From NCBI RefSeq assembly GCF_037392515.1, contig NC_090291.1, positions 39,765,001 through 39,829,000 of the forward strand: 64,000 nucleotides of DNA, read 5' to 3'. The translations under genes were made by a program, and so were the position numbers. Shown in pieces: positions 40,195-51,348 of the stretch; the stretch's first letter is position 1; each line of letters begins with the position of its first letter. The notes under the pieces were generated by a model. That model was not told the DNA's origin, ran no database searches, and saw only the letters and a program-made list of their open reading frames with translations. Source of the stretch: Haliotis asinina. Its lineage: Eukaryota > Mollusca > Gastropoda > Lepetellida > Haliotidae.

Positions 40195-40770
40195 ATTATG
40201 ATAATGTGTTTACATGGTCAGGATAGAACGTTAAATGTTTACCTGGTGATGATTATTCTCCTTACATGGTCTCGATTGAGTGTTTACATGTTCAAAGAAA
40301 GAATGTTTAATGTTACCTGTTGATGATTATTTTGTTCACATGGTCTCGATAGTGTGTTTACATGGTCAGGATATAATGTTTAATGTTACCTGTTGATGAT
40401 TATTTTGTTCACATGGTCTCGATAGTGTGTTTACATGGTCAGGATATAATGTTTAATGTTACCTGTTGATGATTATTTTGTTCACATGGTCTCGATAGTG
40501 TGTTTACATGGTCAGGATATAATGTTTAATGTTACCAGATGATGATTATTTTGTTCACATGGTCTCGATAGTGTGTTTACATGGTCAGGATAGAATGTTT
40601 AGTGTTTACAATCATGTTGATAATGTTTACAATCATCTTAATAATTATTTTGTTTACATGGTATCTGTAGTGTGTTTACATGGTCAGGATAGAAAGTTTA
40701 ATGTTTACATGTTGATGATTACTTTGTTAACATGGTCTCCATAGTGTGTTTACATGGTCAGAAGAGAATG
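40195..40770. repeat. 73-bp minisatellite
   Basis: TTTGTTCACATGGTCTCGAT starts at 40331, 40404, 40477 and 40550, exactly 73 bases apart, with degraded units on both sides. Open frames over it come from the repeat. Confidence 0.92.
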
Positions 40771-41494
40771 TTCAATGTTTTCATGTTCACGATTGTGTCT
40801 TTTCTGAAACACTGCGACGTTTGGGCAAGAACACGACTGTGTCTTTACATGGACGGGGAAGTATGTTCTTTGAGTCACAAATCAGAAGTTTTATACAGGA
40901 CACCATTGTGTATTTACATGTTCACTTTAGTATGTTTACGAATTGTTCAAAACAGTTTATTATATAACATGGTGATATTTAAGGCAGTATTTAATTCGGC
41001 CATACTGGAAGCTAACTATGAAAGTATTTATGATTACAACGATAGACCACCAAGCCATGAAGGTCCCCCTGCCTTAATTTCATGCCTTAAAAACAAACCT
41101 TTTAAAATTAACCTACGCTCAAATTTACAAGGAACATCCACCTACGCGTGTCTTCCGCCTTCGTACTGTAAACCAGTTCAGCTGTCAGACACATCCAAAC
41201 ATGTTCAGACCCTTCTTAAAGTTAAAATCGTGGGACAAGAAACGCGATTTGTGTGTACGATTTCAAAACATTTTAACAATGTTATGTCGACATTATAGCC
41301 GTGGGCTGTTCCTTTCTCTCCCCGCCCCTTCCCCCGCCAACAGATATGTGTGCCTATCAAGACCGGCTAATTATAGCGTTCAGTGATTGCCAGGTGACAG
41401 TGTGGAAATTGAATCTGATAAGATAGAATGTGGGTTTGACTCTATTGTCAGTACACAACGACCGGCTGAAACAGAAATGGTAAAGTTGGAATCT

Positions 41495-41712
41495 TGACCT
41501 CTGCGATAACCAGATGCGTCAGGTAGAGACGTGTTGTCAGCAAAGGGCGGGTCTCGAGGTAACGACACCTCTGTGATAACCAGATGCGTCAGGCAGAGAC
41601 AGTATGGTCAGCAAAGGGCGGGTCTCGAGGTAACGACACCTCTGTGATAAACGAGATGCGTCAGACATTGACAGTATGGTCAGCAAAGGGCGGATTTCGA
41701 GGTACTGGTAAC
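41495..41712. repeat. 70-bp tandem repeat, three copies
   Basis: AGATGCGTCAG and CAGCAAAGGGCGG recur at 70- then 72-base spacing. Confidence 0.88.
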
Positions 41713-41867
41713 GATGTATACCCTATATAACACCCAAAATGTGACTCTCTATGTTCTAAAAGAAAGGTATCTTAAACAATGGGAAATGTACGCGGGTAAC
41801 TGACATCTTCTAAGCCCGTGAAGAAGGTACTACTGAATTGTTACGGAGTTAATACGTGGTTTTGTTT

Positions 41868-42060
41868 ATTTGTTGCCAGCACTATTCCGGGTATATAACG
41901 GCAGCCTGTAAACAAATCTGTCTGGCACAGACATTCAAGTGATCGACACCATGAGCATGGATCTACGCAACTGGTATACGATGACGTGTGTCAACCAAGT
42001 CTGCGAGCCTAACCACCCGATCCTTTTAGTCGTCTCTAACGACAACCATGTTTGTTGAAG
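41868..42060 (-). repeat. SINE family B copy
   Basis: Contains CACCATGAGCATGGATCTAC, GATGACGTGTGTCAACCAAG and CCACCCGATCCTTTTAGTCG. Confidence 0.75.
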
Positions 42061-42925
42061 ACTAATTCTTCAGGGATCGAAGTGATAAAGACATTCAGTG
42101 ATTGTATAGACTAAAATAAGTACAATGAACTAAAAAAAACATGGTACATCCTCAGAAGTGAGGTACTCATGGATAGATTACAGATATATACTAAAGGAAA
42201 TACGATGTTCTGTTTCACATAAATTGATATAGTGCTATGTAAGTAAAAACACAAACAGCAACATATAATTTCGTAGCTCGAATCGACTCCCTCTAGGCCG
42301 AAAGTGTAAACAGAGCATGTACTCATATGTATACACGTACTCAGAGAAATCATACCATGCTGTGGAAAGCTTGGCGTGTCAGGCTCGCAGTCATAGCATG
42401 AATATTTTGCATGTTTCAAATATGCTGGCGAGGTATGTCGATAGTGCCAAATCATAATGGTGTAAGACAGGGACGCGATATATCCATAGGGTTGTTTCTT
42501 GAATTAACACAGTGGAAGGGTGTGATCACTTTCTAAAACAAGAGCCTCTTAAACACCACGGATAATGGCCCCTCCATACCAATGCAAACTGCTCATCAAG
42601 AAGACATATAATGTAAGCAATGACTCTGTGTTAAAGGTTGTAATAAACTGACCGTTGTCTTTGTCTAAGTAAGTCTAGATACTGGACACGTCATCGAGCC
42701 GTTATCAGTACTCATTTGGAATCCAAGTGAATTCCTGAGAGACAGAGCAGGTGGACAGAGAACGGGTGGGTTGAAACCTAGTGATCTGGTGTGGATACAT
42801 GGTTATATTGTTCTCTTGTCCTTTTCACAAGGTTACCCTACTGTACAGCTTACTTAAGTACAAATGCCGTTGTGCAGGCGTACTCAGCCAATTGTTCTGT
42901 TTATCCCATTACCAAATAGCATGCC
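42061..42925. other. Intergenic, nothing recognised
   Basis: No gene or repeat copy supported. Confidence 0.4.
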
Positions 42926-43198
42926 ATCGACCCGTGAAGGTCCCGGGTAGAACAGGTCTTCAGCAACCCATGCTTGCCATAAAAGGTGACTATGCTTGTC
43001 GTAAGAGGCGACTAACGGGATCGGATGGTCAGGTTCGCCGACTTGGTTGGCACATGCCATCGGTTCCCAATTGCGCAGATCGATGCTCGTGTTCGTGGTG
43101 ACTGGATTGTCTGGCCCAGAATCGATTATTTACAGGCCGCCGCCATATGGCTGGAATACTGCGGTGCAGCGTAAAACTAAACTCACTCACTCACTCAC
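42926..43198 (+). repeat. SINE family B, near full-length copy
   Basis: Begins CGACCCGTGAAGGTCCCGGG, passes through TCGGATGGTCAGGTTCGCCG and ACTGGATTGTCTGGCCCAGA, and ends GTAAAACTAAACTCACTCAC. It is my reference copy for the family. Confidence 0.88.
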
Positions 43199-43379
43199 CA
43201 ACATCATCGTTCTGTAGAAATATCGCTGCTCTGTCATGACTTCTCTGTCGTCCTGTTTACACAGTTGCCCTTGTGTAACAATTGTTACGCTGCTATTGTG
43301 TGTAAATTATTACAAATGCCATTCTTAAGCCATGGTTCACCTAATTCCAATTCAGTGATAAAACAACATGTTTTCCAGT

Positions 43380-43385
43380 TTTATT
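43380..43385 (-). terminator. Gene 2 poly(A) signal AATAAA
   Basis: AATAAA on the minus strand about 90 bases past the gene 2 stop codon. Confidence 0.65.
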
Positions 43386-43475
43386 CGTGTAAACATACTA
43401 AAAACATCACAAGCGTATCAGAGCTATTCTTTGAGGTCATGTGTACCACGTCATTATGACGTCATCACAATGCGT

Positions 43476-43602
43476 CTAGTCTTCCGTGTAGCCTGGTGGG
43501 TAACTAATGGTATATCCTGGGGGGCAGGACGGGGTCTTGCAGCATTTCCCGGGGGCAGGGTCGTTGACGGAACACGCAGCTGGGAGGGACCACGCGATAC
43601 AC
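43476..43602 (-). CDS. Gene 2 last exon: VWC second half and stop
   Basis: 127 nt, phase 2 in after AACAG. It encodes RCIAWSLPAACSV, GKCCKTPSC and PPGYTISYPPGYTED then TAG. No donor is needed; a poly(A) signal follows. Confidence 0.9.
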
Positions 43603-43645
43603 CTGTTGGAAAAAATACCATGAGCTTAGTTCATTGTATAGTGAC

Positions 43646-43925
43646 TGTGAGTGAGTGAGTGAATCTAGTTTTACGCCGCACTCAGCAATATTCCAGCTAT
43701 ATGGCGACGGTCTGTAGAAAATCGAGTCTGGACCAGACAATCCAACATGAGCATCGATCTGAGCAACTGGGAACCGATGACGTGTGTCAACCAAGTTAAG
43801 GAGAGAGACCACCCGATCAAGTTAGTCGCCTCTTACGACAAGCATAGTCGCCTTTTTTGGCATGCATGTGTTGCTAAAGGCCTATTCTACCCAGGACCTT
43901 CACGGGTAATTGACTGTAAGTACCG
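43646..43925 (-). repeat. SINE family B copy, near full length
   Basis: Starts GTGAGTGAGTGAGTGAATCT and ends GGACCTTCACGGGTAATTG. A family A copy in the other orientation abuts it. Confidence 0.85.
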
Positions 43926-44092
43926 GCGATGGGGTAACATAGTGGTTCAAGCGTTCGCTTGTCACGCTAAAGGCCCGGATTCGACTCCCCACATAGAAAC
44001 AATTTGTGAAGTCTGTTTCTGGTGTCCCCAGCCATGATATGGCTGGAATATTGCTACAAGCGGCGTAATACTAAACTCACTCTCTCACTGTG
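43926..44092 (+). repeat. SINE family A copy
   Basis: GTGGTTCAAGCGTTCGCTTG, box B GGATTCGACTCCCC and TGGAATATTGCTACAAGCGG. Confidence 0.8.
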
Positions 44093-44323
44093 AGGTAACA
44101 GAATTTGATTGAAAATCAAAATCAATAGCTCAATATATGCAAAGCTAAATTATAAAAGGATTTTGATATAACGTCCGTATTTTTACATTAAGAAGTAGTT
44201 CTTTGTGAACCTGAAACATTTCCTCCATAACAATATTTTTCCGTAATATCGACACCGTGTGAATAATGCTGTAAGTTAAACACTGAGGTCGGGACCACAA
44301 GTGTGATGGAATGGTCGTCTTAC

Positions 44324-44441
44324 CTCTGTCGACACTGGTAACGAGAGCCGACTGCATTAGTGCAGGTGCAGGTGTAGTCACAGCCGTCGTGCCACGTCTG
44401 TCCTTGTTGGTAGGTTTGACCCTTGTAGAAGCATGAGCCAC
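44324..44441 (-). CDS. Gene 2 exon: last VWC, first half
   Basis: 118 nt, phase 1 to 2, acceptor CTGCAG, donor AGAG|GTAAGA. It encodes SCFYKGQTYQQGQTWHDGC, YTCTC and YQCRQR. Confidence 0.9.
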
Positions 44442-44968
44442 CTGCAGAACAACTCCAGGGTAGCATCGTTTGTAACAGTGTCGCGTCACACAATTCTAGA
44501 CCAGTTACCACCAAATCCCTATAGAAAACATGACTTTCTTGGCGGTTCTATAAACCATTACAGCGAGTAGTGTAGGTTTGGAGACAAAGACTAAGCATAA
44601 ACTATCTTCCCCGAAGCTGATACCCTACAGACGATCCCTTTAACTGAAACGCCGTCCGCGATCTTGTAGAAGCAGCCCTTGCCCGGAGAGACTGCGCGCT
44701 TGTGTGCGTGCGTGTGTGTGCTGCTTCATCGAGGAACCAGGCTGCAGTCTACACGGTCATTCCACTAGACACAGTCCTCTGTCTTGCCTTAACCTTACAG
44801 AAACCAAGCAAGGTAACACAAGCGGCATCATCCATCGTATTTGGGCATACGTGGCTAGGAATTGCCACCATCAATTCTCAGGTCTGACGTTCCATTAACC
44901 TGCCCGGGAGATGGTGATGTAATCGCTTGGGCATATGTGTAAGGACGGGTTTATTGACTTAAACCTAC
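44442..44968. other. Intron, nothing recognised
   Basis: No exon or repeat supported; (GT) run near 44702-44720 only. Confidence 0.4.
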
Positions 44969-45087
44969 CAGCGCCAGTTCCGGTGTTAGTGTTAGTACCA
45001 GTACCGGTACAGACGGGGGTCTGGCAGCAGGATCCGCCTACATTCTGGAGGGTACATCCGGCAGGAAGGTTGGGGAAAGATTGGCAG
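44969..45087 (-). CDS. Gene 2 exon: VWC second half with Gly-Thr tail
   Basis: 119 nt, phase 2 to 1, acceptor TCCAG, donor GCTG|GTAGGT. It encodes CQSFPNLPAGCTL, SCCQTPVC then alternating Gly/Thr/Asn (TGTGTNTNTGTG). Confidence 0.89.
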
Positions 45088-45526
45088 CTGGAATGTGTAC
45101 ATAATGGTTACGTCCATTGTGTGTATTATGTTAACTAATTCTTCAAAACAAAACGGTGTAAGCTAGTGTAATTTCAATTCGATATTATTGTGGTTGGTAT
45201 CTGCAGCAATATTACAATAACATACCCCAGGTACCTTTTGATGTTCATCCGATACCTTTCTTTACACACTTACGTTGATCTGTTACATTTCTGTATACAC
45301 TATCCGATACCTGTCTGGGTGCATTAATGTTTTGAAGGTAAGCTTTATGTGTGCATTAATATTCTGAAGTATCGTTCTGTCTCCAGTTATTTTCCCCCGT
45401 TACCCTTCTGTCACACTACTGTTCCGCATGAATCTGTGTTTATACACTAATGATCCCTGAGAACATTCTGCATTAATCCATTTCCACTAGTGCACTCGTG
45501 TAGATACATGAAGAAATAATCCAGTT
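45088..45526. other. Intron, degenerate repeats only
   Basis: Words such as TTCTGTATACACTATCCG and CCGATACCT recur in poor copies between 45230 and 45480. Nothing else recognised. Confidence 0.35.
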
Positions 45527-45588
45527 TAATAAACAGGTATTTTTCCGGCCGCATGATCACTTGTAGGGTGAAGATGAAAATGAGAAAT
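45527..45588. repeat. 62-bp repeat, inverted partner of 48692-48753
   Basis: Contains CCGGCCGCATGATCACTTGT; the reverse complement occurs in another intron of the same gene. Confidence 0.85.
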
Positions 45589-45829
45589 CCAGCCGGATTG
45601 TAGAGCTGATGATGAATGTACAAGCCACGGACGGGACTGAGATTTTATGCCAGTGTTGACAACTTGTGGGATTGGACAGATGCCGGTTTAGACAGCTCCA
45701 CTGTATACACAAACGTACCTTGGGTTTACTGTGCCGACAACGACCTCAACAACCTAAGTATTAAGAATGGTCATTGGGATAGCATTGGGATAGATTTACA
45801 GCTAATGCTATTTCTGTAGGAAGACCTAC

Positions 45830-45947
45830 CCGGAGACACATCTGTAGTATCCGGTCTGTCCGTTGACACAGGAACAGTTATATTGACATCCATCTTGCCA
45901 TTCCTCGCCCGTTGCGTACACACGGCCCTTGTAATAACACCCAGCAT
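45830..45947 (-). CDS. Gene 2 exon: VWC first half
   Basis: 118 nt, phase 1 to 2, acceptor GTCAG, donor CCGG|GTAGGT. It encodes GCYYKGRVYATGEEWQDGC, YNCSC and YYRCVS. Confidence 0.9.
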
Positions 45948-46147
45948 CTGACAAACAATACACCTATATTAAGTATACGGTATATAACGGTTCATTGTTC
46001 ACTGGTCACGAGATGGATCCGTGCCCTCTATGTTTGTTTATGTTCCCTGGGCCCAAAGGAAGGGTACATCAACCCATGGGCCCTGAGGGACCAGTGAACA
46101 ACGTATTTATCTTAACACTCCAAGTTAATTAATTACAGTTATACACC

Positions 46148-46302
46148 AGGCGAGTGAATACAGTTTTACGCCGCTTGTAGGACTATTCCAGCTATATCAC
46201 GTCAGGCACAACCAGAAATGGGATTCACACATTCTACCCATGTGTGTTGAATCGAACCCTGGCCTTGTTTGGGAACAGCGTTGGCCACGAGGCTATTCCG
46301 TC
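46148..46302 (-). repeat. SINE family A copy
   Basis: GTTTTACGCCGC, ACTATTCCAGCTATATCACG and TTGAATCGAACCCTGG. Confidence 0.8.
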
Positions 46303-46584
46303 GTTACCATAATTGAGACTTTACCAGGTGAATGTACATCAAATGTCAATATTGACGCACCGTATAAACATTTCATCAAAAGCTGACAGTTACAAGGGAA
46401 TGCTGTGACAAGTGACGTTACAATTGTTGTGACGTCATGATATTCGTGCATGCCGAGTTTGCGCCGTGTATATGTTTTGTAAGTCGATGGCTGATCATGA
46501 CGAATATTCCTTTTCATTATTGTCAGTACCTAGTCACAATTAGAAAGACTGATACATGGTTGTGTGTCACTATCAGTTCTATCA
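46303..46584. other. Intron, nothing recognised
   Basis: No feature supported. Confidence 0.4.
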
Positions 46585-46742
46585 GCGGTGGGGTGGCCAA
46601 GTAGTTAAAGCGCCCGCTTGTCAAGCCGAATGCCCGGTTTCGATTCCCCATATGGCCACAGCGTTTTAAGCCCATTTCTGGTGTTCCCGCCGTAATATTG
46701 CTGGAATATTGCTAATAGATTCCTAAAATTAAACTCACTGCT
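46585..46742 (+). repeat. SINE family A copy
   Basis: GGTGGGGTGGCCAAGTAG, GTTTCGATTCCCC and CCGCCGTAATATTGCTGG. Confidence 0.82.
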
Positions 46743-47077
46743 TTACGAGCATCATAGCGTCCGATGTTGTAAATGATATAGCTGATATATACTCAGGTAA
46801 AAGCAGCTGAAGTCATGCAAAACACAGTGGCGTTTAAATAATGGTCGGTCGTTTTCTGAGTTTGCTCAAAACAGCGTTAACATTCACACAGCTGGATTCC
46901 ATTCCGAGTGATGATATACATGATATATGATACAAATGTTAACTTCAGTAACAAGAGTGAGTGAGTTTAGTTTTACGCCGCATTCAGCAATATTCTAGCT
47001 ATATGGAGGTCAGTAACAAGAAGTGTAGCTGTGTCAAAGAACCAAAAACTGTCCCCGAATCGGGGCCACTGACTTAC

Positions 47078-47212
47078 TGAATCCGGTCACTGCGTTCATA
47101 GGGTACTGGGTCACGAAGACGGGGTTGTAGGTGCCGCTGCCCGACACACCCTGTCCCTGACCTCCCATGGTTACTGTTCCTTGGGTACCTTGGGGGACTT
47201 TCCCAACTTGGT
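47078..47212 (-). CDS. Gene 2 exon: Gly/Val/Thr-rich linker
   Basis: 135 nt, phase 1 to 1, acceptor TTGTAG, donor TTCA|GTAAGT. It encodes VPQGTQGTVTMGGQGQG and SGTYNPVFVTQYP. No cysteine. Confidence 0.8.
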
Positions 47213-47564
47213 CTACAAATGGAGAGAGAATGCGTTACAACTGCGTGCACTTCGATCGAGCGACGAATCAAATTTGGCGGTGATTAGGAGAGACACGAAG
47301 AACTGTTTTCTTTGCAAAAGAGCACAGCCATCAATTTCACCAAAGTCAAACGTGTTGCCGTGGCAACACAAAACATATTTTCTTCAGAAATATAAAACTT
47401 CCTAAAGGCACCAATTCACCACTAGACCTGTGACTAGAAATATTGAACGGTTTTCATGTTCTGGTCCGGAAAAGACGAATTCGCACGGATGGGAGGAGTC
47501 CATTTTAATATCTCTGCAAAACGGATTGCGATGACAACAAAATTACCGTTGTTCATTGTTGTTG

Positions 47565-47573
47565 TTGTTCTCC

Positions 47574-47619
<46 letters not shown>

Positions 47620-47645
47620 CCACCACCACCGTAGTCATCATCATA
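47565..47645. repeat. (GTT)n and (CAT)n trinucleotide repeat
   Basis: Five GTT then about eighteen CAT/CAC units. The His-run frame over it is an artefact. Confidence 0.95.
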
Positions 47646-47825
47646 AAGAACAATTCAGTCACAACAAACAACTACTGGTGCAGTTGTTGTTCTTCATCTA
47701 ATTATTGTTATAATTATAATAATAAACATTGATTGTCATATTATTTTACGCAAACTATTATCATGAACATCTGCACATAATCCCAGAGTTGCTCTTGTCA
47801 TTTGTTCTCCAGCCGATGACCTTAC

Positions 47826-47945
47826 CACAGAGGCCGCAGTAACTGGCGCAGTTGGTGATGGCCCATCCGAGGTAGGGGTCGCGGCAGGCAGCCTGGGAAT
47901 ACTGGGCACAGGTGGCGAGGGCGTCACTGCAGCCGGTGTGAGAGC
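47826..47945 (-). CDS. Gene 2 exon: ShKT
   Basis: 120 nt, phase 1 to 1, acceptor CTGTAG, donor TGTG|GTAAGG. It encodes CSDALATCAQYS, ACRDPYLGWAITNC and ASYCGLC. Confidence 0.91.
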
Positions 47946-48507
47946 CTACAGACAGGGAGGGGTGAGTGAAGGAGTGAGTGAGAGAGTGAGTCTGATTGAA
48001 CGCCTCTTTGAAAAGCGTTATATCACCTGGTTAAGTAAGCCTGCAGTTCATAGCGCACACACTCCGCTGAGATATAGATGAGACGAAGATTCGAATACCT
48101 GTCACAGAATCTTGACATGGAAAGGGGACTCAACTCTGTACGTGTACAAAATGTTTTCTCACCGTAGATGATTGGTCAGTTCGTGTCAAGCATCACACAA
48201 AAGATGAGAGTATAGATGAGCAGCAGTGAATAGCATGAGGATACCGTTGCCATGGAACAATGCTGCTGATATACCTTTGTACTTCTAATCCGAAAACATG
48301 ATCAGATCGTAATGGACGTCATTATACACCGTTCATTATACACCGTTCCATATGACTGACAGGTTTTCATAATTTACTTTTATCTATTGTAAAATCATAA
48401 CTTGTTTGTAGTCATGATATGGCTGAATTATTGCCGATGTGACTTAACATCTTAACTCACTCACTCGTTACATATGAAACTGTTAGTATCTGATGACCAT
48501 AACCCAC
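47946..48507. other. Intron, nothing recognised
   Basis: A GTGAGTGAGAGAGTGAG run near 47970 may be a SINE remnant. No exon. Confidence 0.4.
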
Positions 48508-48573
48508 CTCCAGTTTGAACGGGGGCAGCGCTCCCGTAAACGACGATGTTGGATGTCGGGGTAGTCACTGGAG
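48508..48573 (-). CDS. Gene 2 exon: 66-nt linker
   Basis: Phase 1 to 1, acceptor TTGTAG, donor GGAG|GTGGGT. It encodes APVTTPTSNIVVYGSAAPV, joining two ShKT domains. Confidence 0.78.
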
Positions 48574-48691
48574 CTACAACAAAAAGCACACTATTCCTTC
48601 AGGAGGAATATACCCTCATTAAGACATGTTGTTCTTATCTGTTGTTTCTGTGAATGCAGTGCTTATATCAGACCAGCCATATTTCAATAAG

Positions 48692-48753
48692 TGTTTCTCA
48701 TTTTCATCTTCACCCTACAAGTGATCATGCGGCCGGAAAAATACCTGTTTATT
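48692..48753. repeat. 62-bp repeat, inverted partner of 45527-45588
   Basis: Contains ACAAGTGATCATGCGGCCGG, reverse complement of the other copy with very few differences. Confidence 0.85.
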
Positions 48754-49569
48754 CTGTTTAATATGGTTGTATAACTTCTTAAATTATATAGTGAGGCTCA
48801 TAAAATCAATAGATCACGTAGGCTTTGTCACATTGCATGGAAATTAACCGGAAGAAGGAACCTTGGGTTGACCTGACCGATTTATGAGTGTGCAATGGCA
48901 AGATTACCGCTTCGATTCAAGCCATTATTCCTCCACCCTACTCCATACAGACGCCGCATCCATCACGCCCAGATCTTGTTCAAAGGGGCATAACTCCATC
49001 GTCAAATAGTCATACAAGAAGTTGTTAATCCGAACTATTTTCAACCCATGGTATTTACTTTTAACATCACTACCAAAAGATAATTGGAATATCACATATC
49101 TAGACTTTTCGTTTGCAAACAAGAGTGCATTTGTAAATTGGAAAAGACTAGTCTTTTGAAAGCTTTTCGGTGCGTTCTTCATAATGTATTACATTGTTAT
49201 ATGGATAGTAGTCTACAGCTGCGACAGTAATGTTTATAACAATACGTATTTATATATTAAAAGTGGTTAAATTTACTCTCCGTAGGCTTCGATGACAGCA
49301 AAAGCGCACAGTCTATATCAACTCAGAATCGCCACGCAAATCGAAGTAGTGTTGCACGTTTGAGGATATTTTCTCAAAGAAACTAACATAAACCATTCTA
49401 TCGATGATGATTTTTTTTAAATGTTGGGACTCGTCAAAGAGCTAAGAAATATATACAATACACTAGTACTGAAGGGACTATGCAAGATGTAACGAATAGT
49501 CAACTCCCTGGTCTGATCATGAGACACCAGGCTGGTCTCATGGAACTCCGGATAGGAGAGCGTATTCAC
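48754..49569. other. Intron, nothing firm
   Basis: 48930-49000 has a CATAACTCC word shared with repeat C but is too short to assign. Confidence 0.35.
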
Positions 49570-49716
49570 CTGCTCCTCCGCCGCAGTAGCCGCAATATTT
49601 GGGGCAGTTGAACTTAGCCCATGATGCATATTCCCCGACACAGCTGTCTTTGGGGTACTCGTTGCAGTTGGGGATCTCGTCCTTGCAGTTAAGGGGGTTA
49701 GGGGAGGTCTTTGTGC
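49570..49716 (-). CDS. Gene 2 exon: ShKT
   Basis: 147 nt, phase 1 to 1, acceptor TTGCAG, donor GCAG|GTGAAT. It encodes CKDEIPNCNEYP, SCVGEYASWAKFNC and PKYCGYC, then GGGA. Confidence 0.91.
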
Positions 49717-49825
49717 CTGCAAAATTTTAACATATAATGAACAGTGTTATCAAAACACGAGGCACCAAGCCTATAAATCCGGAATGTTTTATCAATGTTT
49801 CAAGTTCAATGTTATATCCAATAAA

Positions 49826-50001
49826 ATGTACTGTGGAAGCTGCTCAAACCGGCATCTGTCCAGTCCGGCAAGTTGTCACCATTGGCAAAAAATCTCAGTC
49901 CCATCCGTGGCTTGTACAATTATCAGCTCTACAATCCAGCACACTGTCTAAACCGGATTAATTCGTCAATCTCAACGGTTTATACAGCTTCCATAGTAAC
50001 A
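49826..50001. repeat. MITE with TACTGTGGAAGCTG termini
   Basis: Begins TACTGTGGAAGCTG then AAACCGG, and ends AACGGTTTATACAGCTTCCATAGTA in inverse. The ends resemble pogo/Tigger-type transposons with TA target sites. Related to 63608-63708. Confidence 0.65.
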
Positions 50002-50569
50002 TATGTTTTGCTTTCCAAGAATGCAAAAAACGTTTTAAGACAAGTTGCTGAATGTGAAACATGGCTGCAAATAATGTGGCATTCTGATGACAATGGGACT
50101 GTTTACATACGCTGTATTCATACGCAGTTCCTAAACGTTACATTAATGTGTTCAAATAATTCAAAAGACTAATACAACATTAACTTCGCGTGTCACAGTA
50201 TGGTCAAAATTAAATAAAGGAAATAAAAAAGATATGCATTTTGGATTTCAAATGCTCAGATGAAACAATTATTCTTACCTATATATGTCATAGTGATATT
50301 TCTGTTATTGACATTGAGATATTTAAGGCTTTATCGCATTAATGTCCCCTTGCTTTCCTAATAACACACGTGCAAAGGTTCCGCGGAGATTGGGCCTGTG
50401 ATGTATACCAGGTTTAGTGTAGCAACTAAAACTTCCCGTCGAACCATGGACCTTCCGAAGTCGGACACGTTGCGAACATGACCGGAGAGGTTATAACCTC
50501 GTATATAACGGTAAACAGTAGGTTACGGAAACCAATGACGGAATAACCTTGTCGGGATGGTTCTCTTAC
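50002..50569. other. Intron, nothing recognised
   Basis: No feature supported. Confidence 0.4.
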
Positions 50570-50781
50570 CACAGAAGCCGCAGAATTTGGGGCAGTTGGT
50601 CTTGGCCCAGGCAGTGTATGGGTCACGGCAAGAATAGTCGCCGTACAGATAGCAGTCCGGCTTCTTGTCCACACAGCTTCCTGTCTGGGAAGGAGGAGCA
50701 CACTCAGCCTTCTGGCAGCATCGGTCGTTGGCGTCTGGGACGAGGGTGCAGCCGGCGGGGATGGCGGCATAACGCTGGCAC
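50570..50781 (-). CDS. Gene 2 exon: VWC second half fused to ShKT
   Basis: 212 nt, phase 2 to 1, acceptor TGTAAG, donor TGTG|GTAAGA. It encodes CQRYAAIPAGCTLV, RCCQKAEC, then directly CVDKKPDCYLYG, SCRDPYTAWAKTNC and PKFCGFC. Elsewhere these two modules are on separate exons, so an intron was lost here or never gained. Confidence 0.92.
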
Positions 50782-50910
50782 CTTACAGGGGGAACATGAA
50801 AGTACAGAAGTGGACCTACCACAAAGGCAATTCCGATCACTTGTAGAATTATTGGTTGTTACAGGTTAATTAATAAAATAACCTCACTGGCAACGGAAAT
50901 GGAACAAAAT

Positions 50911-51235
50911 GAAGATCACTCGGTGTGTGAGGTGTAATGAGTGAGGGAGTTTAACTGTACAAAATTAAGTCCACTTAGTGTGTGAGATGTAATGAGTGAG
51001 GGAGTTTAACTGTACAAAATTATGTCCACTCGGTGTGTGAGGTGTAATGAGTGAGGGAGTTTACCTGTACAAAATTATGTCCACTCGGTGTGTGAGGTGT
51101 AATGAGTGAGGGAGTTTAACTGTACAAAAGTAAGTCCACTCGGTGTGTGAGGTGTAATGAGTGAGGGAGTTTAACTGTACAAAATTAAGTCCACTCAGTG
51201 TGTGAGGTGTAATGAATGAGGGAGTTTAACTGTAC
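50911..51235. repeat. 55-bp minisatellite, six copies
   Basis: CGGTGTGTGA-type starts at 50921, 50976, 51031, 51086, 51141 and 51196, exactly 55 bases apart. Very homogeneous. Its GAGTGAGGGAGTTTAACTG part resembles a SINE end. Confidence 0.95.
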
Positions 51236-51348
51236 GAGCAATATCACGGCGAGGGTCACCATAGGTGGACTTAAAACATTTTATCCATGTTGGGAATCCA
51301 ACCCGGGACGAGCGAACGCTTTAACCGCTGGGCTGCCCCACCGTCCCA
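51236..51348 (-). repeat. SINE family A fragment
   Basis: ATATCACGGCGAGGGTCACC, TTGGGAATCCAACCCGGG and TTTAACCGCTGGGCTGCCCC. It abuts the 55-bp array, which probably grew from its missing end. Confidence 0.75.

Noticed and set aside
40732..41298. 188-codon plus-strand frame
   Set aside because: Its start lies in the 73-bp minisatellite and it has no recognisable domain or splice context.
47456..47701. Frame with a long His run
   Set aside because: It comes from a (CAT)n repeat in an intron.
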